Shown here: piece by piece, positions 5,950 through 12,079 of the stretch | Layout of the letters: every line of letters begins with the position of its first letter | Numbering within the stretch: position 1 is the stretch's first letter | Source of the DNA: JBEKYD01 sp049509915 | GTDB lineage: Bacteria > Acidobacteriota > Terriglobia > Bryobacterales > Bryobacteraceae | Reading direction: 5' to 3' | Length of the DNA stretch: 18,717 nucleotides | Assembly: GCA_049509915.1 (NCBI GenBank) | Contig: JBEKZL010000206.1 | Coordinates: 1 to 18,717 of the forward strand | Notes under the pieces: generated by a model | Databases searched by the model: none | Seen by the model: the letters and a program-made list of their open reading frames with translations, nothing else | Told to the model about the DNA's origin: nothing | Position numbers and translations under genes: made by a program

Positions 5950-7541
5950 AAAGGAGAACTGCTGAAGTGGTGGAATTCGAGTTAAGCCGTATTTCAGAAT
6001 TTGTGGGGCAGGCCCTGGGCCCGCGGCGGCCTCCCAGGCCGCTCCGCAGTGCCACACCATCCAAACGGGATACTGAAGGAGCTCCCTCTAGTTTAGATCG
6101 GCCTCGCTGCAACCAGGCGGCCTGCGAGGCCACCGCAGGCCGAGGGCCTGCCCCACAGAGCACCCGACTCCTCCCATTGCTTCTCGCCATCGCCGCCCTT
6201 CGGCTCGCGGGGCAGGCGCCAGGCGGCATCGAGAAGACACTCGACGGGAAGATTTCCGCTGCCCTCGCCAAAGCCGGCGCGCCTAGCGTTTCGGTGGCCG
6301 TCGTCAAAGACGGAAAGCTCTTTTACGCGAAAGCCTTCGGCAACGCCGATCTCGCCGCCAAGAGGACCGCGGACATCAACACGCGCTACGCCGTCGGGTC
6401 CATTTCGAAACAATTCACCGCCGCGGCGCTGCTGCTGCTCCAAGAGCAGGGCAAGTTGTCGCTGGACGATCGCGTCGCCAAATATTCTCCCGGGCTCACG
6501 CGCGCCGATGAAATCACCATCCGCCAGTTGCTCTCGCACACTTCCGGCTATGAAGATTACGCCCCGCAGGATTACATCATTCCGGACTGGACGCGGCCCA
6601 CAACTCCCCTGGCGGTGATCGACGGTTGGGCCAAGAAGCCACTCAACTTCGACCCCGGCACCAAGTGGCAATACAGCAATACCAACTTCGTGCTGGCCGG
6701 GCAGATCTTCGAAAGAGTTTCCGGCCAGCCGCTAGTCGCCTTCCTGCGCGAGAAGATTTTTCAGCCGCTGGGGATGCAATCGGCGTCCGATTGGCCGCCG
6801 GAGGAAGCTGCTGCCGACGCAAAGGCCTATACGCGCTACGCGCTCGGTCCGCCGCGGTCTGTCAAGCGCGAAGCCGAGGGCTGGTATTTTGCCGCCGGCG
6901 AACTGGCCATGACGCCTTCGGACCTGGCCAAATGGGACATCGCGTTCCTCGAAAAGAAGATTTTGTCCGAGCGCTCCTACCAGGACTTAACCCGCGAAGT
7001 GAAGCTCGCCAATGGCGACTCCACCCACTACGCGCTCGGCTTGGGCCTGGGCGAAATCGCCGGCATACCCGTGTTTCAACACAGCGGTGAAGTGAGCGGC
7101 TTCATTTCTTCCAACACAGTATTGCCGACCCGCGGCGGCGCGGTCGTCGTGCTCTCGAACCAGGACGTGGTCAATATGGTGGGGCCGCTCGCGCGGCAAA
7201 TTGCGACGCTGGTTTTCGTGCCTGAGGACAAGGCCCCGCCCGATAGCGACACGCACCGGGTTCAAGCCGTACTGGAGGGCCTGCAAAGAGGCCGGATCGA
7301 CCGCGGCCTGTTCAGCGCCAACGCCAACACCTATTTCAGCGCGGTCGCCCTGCGCGACTGCCGAACATCGCTCGGCCCGCTGGGCAAGCTGAAATCGGTG
7401 ACGCCCGTCGGCGAAAACCTGCGCGGCGGCATGACCCATCGTTCCTACCGCGCCCAATTCGCGCGCAAGGCGCTGAACCTGAATCTGTACCTGCTGGCCG
7501 ACGGCAAATACGAGCAGTTCCTGATCGAGGACCAGCCGTGA
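5946..7541 (+). CDS. Serine hydrolase, beta-lactamase/class C PBP-like
   Basis: The core (about residues 95-425 of 531) is the PF00144 fold shared by class C beta-lactamases, D-Ala peptidases and esterases: Ser152-Ile-Ser-Lys155 nucleophile motif, Tyr243-Ser-Asn245, and His379-Ser-Gly381 replacing the KTG triad. A hydrophobic segment LLPLLLAIAALRLAGQ (75-90) looks like a signal peptide, so an exported enzyme is likely. A C-terminal region (435-530) may be an accessory domain. Substrate unknown. The start is unclear: the ATG at 5946 overlaps the thiL stop (ATGA), AAGGAG at 5951-5956 could serve the GTG at 5967, and a TTG at 6177 lies in the signal peptide. With the upstream starts, residues 19-71 are encoded by an inverted-repeat element and are Pro/Arg/Ala-rich. 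The 3' end overlaps the methyltransferase gene by 4 nt. Confidence 0.8.
   Translation: MKRRTAEVVEFELSRISEFVGQALGPRRPPRPLRSATPSKRDTEGAPSSLDRPRCNQAACEATAGRGPAPQSTRLLPLLLAIAALRLAGQAPGGIEKTLDGKISAALAKAGAPSVSVAVVKDGKLFYAKAFGNADLAAKRTADINTRYAVGSISKQFTAAALLLLQEQGKLSLDDRVAKYSPGLTRADEITIRQLLSHTSGYEDYAPQDYIIPDWTRPTTPLAVIDGWAKKPLNFDPGTKWQYSNTNFVLAGQIFERVSGQPLVAFLREKIFQPLGMQSASDWPPEEAAADAKAYTRYALGPPRSVKREAEGWYFAAGELAMTPSDLAKWDIAFLEKKILSERSYQDLTREVKLANGDSTHYALGLGLGEIAGIPVFQHSGEVSGFISSNTVLPTRGGAVVVLSNQDVVNMVGPLARQIATLVFVPEDKAPPDSDTHRVQAVLEGLQRGRIDRGLFSANANTYFSAVALRDCRTSLGPLGKLKSVTPVGENLRGGMTHRSYRAQFARKALNLNLYLLADGKYEQFLIEDQP
6002..6157. repeat. 156-bp inverted-repeat element inside the serine hydrolase frame
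   Basis: Two 41-bp arms (6002-6042 and 6117-6157) are reverse complements at 37 of 41 positions, with ends TGTGGGGCAGGCCCT and AGGGCCTGCCCCACA. The 74-nt centre is unrelated sequence and no protein is recognisable in it. The total is 156 bp, 52 codons, and it contains no stop in the hydrolase frame. No clear target-site duplication is seen. Shorter sequences starting with the same GTGGGGCAG occur at 11352 and 18346, suggesting a dispersed family. Confidence 0.85.
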
Positions 7542-8563
7542 GCGGCCTTCCCGACCCCGCTCCGGTGGTCGATCTGATCGAAGCCTTCCGGCGATCGAAG
7601 GCCATGTTCACGGCGGACGCCATGGGTGTGTTCGATCTGGTGGGCGCCGAGCCAGCCGGCGCCGCCGCGATAGCCGGCCGGCTGAACGCGAATCCCGGCG
7701 CGATCGAGCGCCTGCTGGACGGTTGCGCCGCTCTGGGGCTGCTCGAAAAGCGGGACGGCATCTACCACAACACGCCCGTGGCGGAGACTTATCTGCGCTC
7801 GGATAGCCCGTATTCTCTGGGCGGCTACATTCGCTATTCGAACCGGGCGCTGTACCCGATGTGGGGAAATCTGGAAGACGCGGTGCGCGAAGGCTCGCCG
7901 CGCTGGAAGCAGACCTTTGGCGTGGCCGGCGGGATTTTCGACGGCTTTTTCCGCACCCCCGAAGCGCAACGGGATTTCCTGATGGGTATGCACGGCTTCG
8001 GCATGTTGACCTCGCCCCGGGTGGTCGCGGCCTTCGATCTGGGCGGTTTCAAGCGCCTGGCCGACCTGGGCGGCGCCACCGGACACCTAGCCATTGCCGC
8101 CTGCGAACGGTACCCGCAACTGGAAGGCGTGGTGTTCGACCTGGAGCAAGTCGCAGGCCTGGCGCGGGAAGTAGCCGGACGCTCCCCGGCGCGCGATCGC
8201 ATCCACATCGTCGCCGGAGATTTCTTCCGCGATCCGATGCCCGAGGCCGATCTCTATGCCGTGGGCCGCATCCTGCACGACTGGCCGGACGAAAAGATCG
8301 CCGCTTTGCTCGGCAAGATCGGCGACCGTCTTCCCCCGGGCGGCGGCTTGCTGATCGCCGAGAAACTGCTGGCCGAAGACGGGGTGGGGCCGGTCTCCGC
8401 CAACATGCAATCGCTCAACATGCTGGTGGCGACCGATGGCAAGGAGCGCAGCGCCGGCCAATACCGGCGCCTGCTGGAGGGGTCCGGATTCACCGCCGTC
8501 GAGGCGCGGCGTACCGGCGTCCCGCTCGACGCCATACTGGCGCGCAAGCCTGCGCTAACATAA
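7538..8563 (+). CDS. SAM-dependent O-methyltransferase, ASMT/COMT-like
   Basis: This 341-aa protein belongs to the PF00891 family (acetylserotonin / caffeate O-methyltransferases), which methylate hydroxyl groups using SAM. An N-terminal winged-helix dimerisation domain (about 9-90, with AAIAGRLNANPGAIERLLDG) precedes the Rossmann domain: DLGGATGH at 176-183 binds SAM, GDFFRDPMPEADLY at 227-240, and RILHDWPDEK at 244-253 includes the probable catalytic base His247. GGGLLIAEKLL follows. The GTG at 7538 overlaps the hydrolase stop (GTGA), indicating coupled translation; no other start fits as well. The substrate is unknown; bacterial relatives modify polyketides, quinones and carotenoid-like compounds. 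No biosynthetic core enzyme is nearby. Confidence 0.9.
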   Translation: MSGLPDPAPVVDLIEAFRRSKAMFTADAMGVFDLVGAEPAGAAAIAGRLNANPGAIERLLDGCAALGLLEKRDGIYHNTPVAETYLRSDSPYSLGGYIRYSNRALYPMWGNLEDAVREGSPRWKQTFGVAGGIFDGFFRTPEAQRDFLMGMHGFGMLTSPRVVAAFDLGGFKRLADLGGATGHLAIAACERYPQLEGVVFDLEQVAGLAREVAGRSPARDRIHIVAGDFFRDPMPEADLYAVGRILHDWPDEKIAALLGKIGDRLPPGGGLLIAEKLLAEDGVGPVSANMQSLNMLVATDGKERSAGQYRRLLEGSGFTAVEARRTGVPLDAILARKPALT

Positions 8564-8566
8564 AAT

Positions 8567-9793
8567 TTGCCTCAGCCATTGCCCCAACTCCGGCACGACC
8601 TCGACTTTTTCCCTTCGCCCGCGCCCGAACACCCGGGTCTGTTCCTGCGCGACCCGTTTCGGTATTCCGACGCCATGCTGGTGGTTCCGCCACTGCTGGT
8701 CGAGTGTCTGAACTGCTTCGATGGAAGCCAGACGGATTTGGATCTGCGCGCCGCCCTGGTGCGGCTGACCGGCGATCTCGATACCGGCCGTGTGGCCGAT
8801 TACTTCCGCCAGACCCTAAGCCAGGCCGGCTTTCTGGAAGATGAGGCGTTTGAGAAAATGCGCGCCGCCAAACGCCAGGCATTCGCCGCGCAGCCAGTGC
8901 GCGAGCCGGCCCACGCCGGCAGCGCTTACCCGGCCGACCCGGCGGCGCTACGGCAAACTCTGGCCGGCTGGACCGAAGGCGGCGGCGCCGCAGGTGGTAG
9001 CTTGCGGGATGGCAACCTGGCTGCCATTGCCGCGCCCCACGTCAGCCCGGCGGGCGGCTGGCAGAGCTACCGCGCCGCGTATGGCGCCTTGCGGCCGGAA
9101 CATCGCGACCGCACTTTCGTAATCCTGGCCACGTCTCACTACGGGGCGCCGGAAAGCTTCGGTCTCACCCGCAAGAACTTTCGCACCCCGTTGGGCGAAG
9201 CCGTCACCGATACCGCCGCGGTCGACTGGCTGGCGAAACGCGCCCCAAACTCGGTGGAAATGGAAGACTTCTGCCATTCGTTCGAACACACTGTCGAGCT
9301 GCAGCTTGTCTTCCTGCAGCACGCGCTGGGAGCGGGTGTCCGCATCGTGCCCGTGCTGTGCGGCTCTTTTGCGCACAGCATTCTCAATGGCGGGATGCCG
9401 GAAGACGACGACAAGGTAAAGGCCTTTTGCGAAGCCTTGGGCGAATTGCAGGAGCGCGAAGGGGATCGCCTTTTGTGGGTGCTGGGAGTCGACATGGCGC
9501 ACATGGGCGCACGTTATGCCGACCGATTTCAGGCCCGCGCCGGCGAGGGCAAAATGCAGGAAGTCCTCGATCGCGATCGGGAGCGCATCGCTCGAATCGA
9601 GGCCGCCGATCCGGCCGGCTTCTGGGACCTGGTGCAGCAGAACCGCGACGACCTGAAATGGTGCGGTTCGTCTCCCTTCTACACCTTCCTGAAATCCGTC
9701 CCCGGCCTGCGCGGCGAGCTGCTGCATTACGAGCAGTGGAACATCGACGAACAAAGCGTGGTGAGTTTCGCCGGCATGGCGTTCGGGCGGTGA
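8567..9793 (+). CDS. Memo-family protein (AmmeMemoRadiSam system protein B type)
   Basis: This 408-aa protein has the MEMO1 fold (PF01875) at about residues 112-407. Metal-ligand positions known from MEMO1 appear kept: His158 in AIAAPHVSP, His191 in ATSHYG and Cys366 in WCGSSPF; SFEHTVELQLVFLQ and GVDMAHMG are also typical. Residues 1-110 form an extension with a helical segment (LDLRAALVRLTGDLDTGRVADYF... to GFLED) resembling a small winged-helix or PqqD-like module; that resemblance is tentative. The start is a TTG at 8567, 3 nt after the methyltransferase stop and without a Shine-Dalgarno site; a second TTG is at 8579. The usual AMMECR1 and radical SAM partners are absent from the window. 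The biochemical role of bacterial Memo proteins is unsettled; a redox function is proposed for the family. Confidence 0.85.
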   Translation: MPQPLPQLRHDLDFFPSPAPEHPGLFLRDPFRYSDAMLVVPPLLVECLNCFDGSQTDLDLRAALVRLTGDLDTGRVADYFRQTLSQAGFLEDEAFEKMRAAKRQAFAAQPVREPAHAGSAYPADPAALRQTLAGWTEGGGAAGGSLRDGNLAAIAAPHVSPAGGWQSYRAAYGALRPEHRDRTFVILATSHYGAPESFGLTRKNFRTPLGEAVTDTAAVDWLAKRAPNSVEMEDFCHSFEHTVELQLVFLQHALGAGVRIVPVLCGSFAHSILNGGMPEDDDKVKAFCEALGELQEREGDRLLWVLGVDMAHMGARYADRFQARAGEGKMQEVLDRDRERIARIEAADPAGFWDLVQQNRDDLKWCGSSPFYTFLKSVPGLRGELLHYEQWNIDEQSVVSFAGMAFGR

Positions 9794-10071
9794 TGACCCG
9801 GTGGCTCCTGGGTTGGTGCATCGTTTCGAGTGCCCGGTAAGGTATTACAGGGCAACCGCGCCCGCAGGTTCACATCGACCCATGCTTCCAGCCGGGTCCT
9901 GCGCCTGCCGGGAGCCAGCCCGGCCACGCCCTTGCGGATTTCCCCCAGCGTCAGTACGCTCAAATGAAAAAGGCCCTCGTCGGCCGTCTCCATCCACTCC
10001 ATTAGACGCGGCTTGGGTTTGGGGCGGACCATCTCGGAGACGCAGCTTGTATCCAGGAGATAACCGCTCAC
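9727..10071 (-). pseudogene. vapC: C-terminally truncated VapC-type PIN-domain toxin
   Basis: The frame begins with GTG at 10071, overlapping the antitoxin stop by 4 nt (GTGA). Residues 1-72 look like a normal PIN-domain toxin: SGYLLDTSCVSEMVRPKPKP with Asp7, and LSVLTLGEIRKGVAGL with Glu44, two of the four metal-binding acidic residues. After about residue 72 (near 9855) the similarity stops, and the frame runs through unrelated residues into the antisense of the Memo gene, ending at 9727 with 114 aa. Full VapC proteins are about 130-140 aa and carry two more acidic residues in the lost half. No shifted frame restores the missing part. The RNase is therefore probably inactive. Confidence 0.75.
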
Positions 10072-10388
10072 AGCTCGATGTCGCGGCCGGTATCCTTGTC
10101 GCGCTCCCAGTCGATATCCACGCCTACCAACGGTGATTCCCGAAAAAACCGCACGATGCTCTTCGGCCGGCGCGGGCCGGCCGTTAACCGCTCGTACTGC
10201 TCGTTCGAAATCATCACCACGCCCTCTTTGCCTTGCCGGGTTATGCGCTGCGGTCCCTCGGTTCGAGCCAGGCGGAAGACTTCGCTGAAGCGGGCCTTGG
10301 CCGTTTGAACCTGCCACGAATGCTCGGCCGCCTTTGGCCCGCGGGCGCTCGCCGTGTCCCGTTTCGGCTTTTGGAGTACCTTGGCCAT
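10068..10388 (-). CDS. Phd/YefM-type antitoxin of a VapBC-like module
   Basis: This 106-aa protein has the Phd/YefM DNA-binding core at about residues 23-70: WQVQTAKARFSEVFRLARTE, PQRITRQGKEGVVMISNEQY and ERL, which form the dimeric repressor fold. The C-terminal part (PKSIVRFFRESPLVGVDIDW) is the usual toxin-binding arm. It should neutralise the PIN toxin encoded next and repress its own promoter. The ATG at 10388 is preceded by a modest GGA and, further up, by a perfect palindrome that may be its operator. The stop overlaps the toxin's GTG. Unlike the toxin, it appears complete, so it may act as an orphan antitoxin. An N-terminal Lys/Arg/Ala-rich stretch (1-22) is probably disordered. Confidence 0.88.
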   Translation of the reverse strand: MAKVLQKPKRDTASARGPKAAEHSWQVQTAKARFSEVFRLARTEGPQRITRQGKEGVVMISNEQYERLTAGPRRPKSIVRFFRESPLVGVDIDWERDKDTGRDIEL

Positions 10389-10400
10389 GATTTTTTCCGA

Positions 10401-10420
10401 TCTGACTAGTCAGACCAGTC
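10401..10420. promoter_or_regulatory. Palindromic operator upstream of the antitoxin gene
   Basis: TCTGACTAGTCAGA (10401-10414) is a perfect 14-bp palindrome 12 nt upstream of the antitoxin ATG. Its core GACTAGTC is followed 9 nt on by a one-mismatch copy, GACCAGTC (10413-10420). Such iterated palindromes are typical autoregulatory sites of Phd/VapB antitoxins. A separate 10-bp palindrome, CTAAGCTTAG, lies at 10425-10434. Confidence 0.6.
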
Positions 10421-10466
10421 TTGACTAAGCTTAGCGGGCTTTTCGCAACTATGGGGCAACCGCTCC

Positions 10467-10514
10467 CTCACGGTCGCAGCTCGGTTGCGCGCGTTTCCGA
10501 GCCGCGACCGTGAG
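10467..10514. repeat. Strong 18-bp hairpin downstream of the TPR gene
   Basis: Arms 10467-10484 (CTCACGGTCGCAGCTCGG) and 10497-10514 (CCGAGCCGCGACCGTGAG) pair at 17 of 18 positions around a 12-nt loop. It begins 18 nt beyond the stop of the minus-strand TPR gene, so it could end or protect that transcript, but no T run follows on that strand. Its GC-rich REP-like look suggests a dispersed element. Confidence 0.75.
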
Positions 10515-10532
10515 AATGGCCCGCCATGCGCG

Positions 10533-11324
10533 TCAGTTGGAATGCAGTCCCAATCGCGCGATCTCGGTCTCGGCTCCGACGAATCCCCAGGTGATCCACA
10601 CATGCCCTTTCAAGACGCGGCGGAAATACTCCTGGGCTTTGGCGATGTCGCCGGCCGCGAGGTGCCAGTTGCCGATTCCGAACGCCACCGTATCGAACGG
10701 CAGCTCGACTTCCTGGTCCGTGTTATCGGCCGGCGGCTCCGGGGGCAACGCCTCGGATTCGCTCATCCGGCCTTGAAAGAACCGAACCAGATTGAGATAG
10801 AACTTCGTGTGCGGCTCCTGATTGGTCATCTCCGGCGTGATGGCGTCCACCGCTTTGGCCGCTTCGTCCTTTCGCCCGGCGCGGAACAGGGCCGCGCAAA
10901 GCCAGTTGGTGGAGTTGATGCGCTCATCGCCGTTCGGGGCGGTTTCCACCGCGTGACGAAAGGCGTCGGCGGACGGACTGAACTCGCCAAGGAAAAAATG
11001 AGCCAGGCCGAGGTGATAGTATGCCGCCATGTTCCTGGAATTGAGAGTAGCGGCTCGGCTCAGGTCGGCGCGCGCCCGCGAAAACTCCCGCAACGGAAGC
11101 TCCCGATGGCCACGCTCGGTGTAGAGATCGGCATTCTGTGGCGAAATCGCCAAAGCGCGAGTCAGGGTTTCCACTGCTTCTTTGTCTTGCCAAACGGAGA
11201 CTTGCGCCTGCGCCAGTTTGAGCAGCAAGTCGGGGTTCTTGGAGTCGGCGTCGAGTTTCGTCTGAGCGGGCGCGGCAGCCAGCGCAAACACCGCAAGCAA
11301 GCACAGGAATCGCGCGTGGGTCAT
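10533..11324 (-). CDS. Secreted tetratricopeptide-repeat protein
   Basis: This 263-aa protein starts with a clear Sec signal peptide (MTHARFLCLLAVFALAAAPA, cleavage near residue 20). TPR-like helix pairs follow at about 31-64, 65-98, 99-132 and 138-165, with small/aromatic positions such as ALAISPQNADLYTERG and AAYYHLGLAHFFLGEFSPSADAF; another pair lies near 213-242 (GNWHLAAGDIAKAQEYFRRVL). Between them is an acidic Pro-rich linker (190-208). TPRs bind partner proteins, so it is probably a periplasmic scaffold; the partner is unknown. No enzyme domain is seen. The ATG at 11324 has no Shine-Dalgarno site but lies 8 nt after a perfect TATAAT. It runs in the same direction as the kdp operon but is 177 nt from kdpC, behind two hairpins. 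Confidence 0.85.
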   Translation of the reverse strand: MTHARFLCLLAVFALAAAPAQTKLDADSKNPDLLLKLAQAQVSVWQDKEAVETLTRALAISPQNADLYTERGHRELPLREFSRARADLSRAATLNSRNMAAYYHLGLAHFFLGEFSPSADAFRHAVETAPNGDERINSTNWLCAALFRAGRKDEAAKAVDAITPEMTNQEPHTKFYLNLVRFFQGRMSESEALPPEPPADNTDQEVELPFDTVAFGIGNWHLAAGDIAKAQEYFRRVLKGHVWITWGFVGAETEIARLGLHSN

Positions 11325-11332
11325 AGCTCTGA

Positions 11333-11338
11333 ATTATA
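11333..11338 (-). promoter_or_regulatory. Perfect TATAAT -10 box of the TPR gene, leaderless geometry
   Basis: TATAAT on the minus strand ends 8 nt before the ATG at 11324, so transcription is expected to start at or within a base or two of the start codon. No good -35 hexamer is seen at 16-18 nt. Confidence 0.5.
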
Positions 11339-11355
11339 GCGGACTCGACGCGTGG

Positions 11356-11383
11356 GGCAGACTACCGTTTCTTGGGGTCTGCC
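11356..11383. other. Small hairpin GGCAGAC / GTCTGCC
   Basis: Perfect 7-bp arms at 11356-11362 and 11377-11383 flank a 14-nt loop in the gap between the kdp operon and the TPR gene. It overlaps the sequence CGTGGGGCAG, which resembles the end of the inverted-repeat element at 6002. It could belong to the same family or overlap the TPR promoter. Confidence 0.45.
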
Positions 11384-11413
11384 TCCGGACAGGTGGGCGC
11401 ATGGAAGGACTTT

Positions 11414-11491
11414 TCGTGGAGTGGACTCTCGGAGATCCTTAGGCCGCGGAATTTGGATCCCGGCGTAGCAGGCTGAGAGTCCGCTCCACGA
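11414..11491. repeat. 17-bp inverted repeat at the 3' end of the kdp operon
   Basis: TCGTGGAGTGGACTCTC (11414-11430) and GAGAGTCCGCTCCACGA (11475-11491) pair at 16 of 17 positions around a 44-nt loop. It starts 10 nt beyond the kdpC stop codon on the minus strand. No T run is present, so it is more like a transcript-end stabiliser or a dispersed repeat than a classic terminator. Confidence 0.75.
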
Positions 11492-11501
11492 GAGCAGCGG
11501 G

Positions 11502-12068
11502 TTATTTGTGGACTGGTGCGGCCTGGTCGAGGGCGAGATTCAGCTCCAGGACGTTGACGCGGGGCTCGCCCAGGATGCCGAAGGTGCGGCCTTCGGTGTG
11601 GGCGGCCACCAGTTGCCGAAGGCGTTCCGGGCTGAGGGCGCGTGCCGCCGCAACGCGGGCAACTTGCACTTCGGCCGCGCCGGGAGAGATGTGGGGATCC
11701 AGGCTGCTGCCGGAGGCAGTCACGAGGTCGGCCGGAAGGGGACCGGAGGCTTGCGGGTTTTCGGCGCGGAACTTGCTGGCATCGTCGCGCACACGGTCCA
11801 CCAGTTTCTGGCTGGTGGGGCCGAGATTGGAGCCGCCGGAGGACAGGCCGTCGTAACCATCGGGGCGGCCATGGAAATACTCGGGCCTGGTGAATTTTTG
11901 CCCGATCAGGCTGGACCCGACCGGCTTTCCATTCGGTTCGATCAGGCTGCCATTGGCCTGGTGCGGGAACAGCACGCGCGCCAGACCGGTCACCACCAGC
12001 GGATAGGCGAGGCCGGTGATGAGAGTGAAGAGGACGGTAACCTTCGCGGCAATGATGAGTTGTTTCAT
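11502..12068 (-). CDS. kdpC: K+-transporting ATPase subunit C
   Basis: KdpC is the single-span membrane subunit of the KdpFABC potassium pump and helps couple ATP binding in KdpB to transport in KdpA. The 188-aa product has one N-terminal transmembrane helix (about 8-33, VTVLFTLITGLAYPLVVTGL) and a soluble domain with family signatures: GSSLIGQKFTRPEYFHGRPD (51-70), GGSNLGPTSQKL, DPHISPGAAEVQVARVA (124-140) and GEPRVNVLELNLAL (167-180). The open frame reaches a TTG at 12083, but the ATG at 12068 is chosen because GAGGA, overlapping the kdpB stop, lies 8 nt upstream of it. It is the last gene of the operon. Confidence 0.95.
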   Translation of the reverse strand: MKQLIIAAKVTVLFTLITGLAYPLVVTGLARVLFPHQANGSLIEPNGKPVGSSLIGQKFTRPEYFHGRPDGYDGLSSGGSNLGPTSQKLVDRVRDDASKFRAENPQASGPLPADLVTASGSSLDPHISPGAAEVQVARVAAARALSPERLRQLVAAHTEGRTFGILGEPRVNVLELNLALDQAAPVHK

Positions 12069-12079
12069 GGATAAGATCC

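Noticed and set aside
7861..8844. 327-aa frame on the plus strand overlapping the methyltransferase and Memo genes
   Set aside because: Arg-rich shadow in another frame across two well-supported genes.
4960..9793. A biosynthetic gene cluster comprising thiL, hydrolase, methyltransferase and Memo
   Set aside because: The genes are tightly linked, but no core biosynthetic enzyme, carrier or transporter is present; thiL is housekeeping, so linkage alone is not enough.
10485..11339. 284-aa frame on the plus strand opposite the TPR gene
   Set aside because: The minus strand has a signal peptide, TPR helices and a TATAAT promoter; the plus frame has no features.
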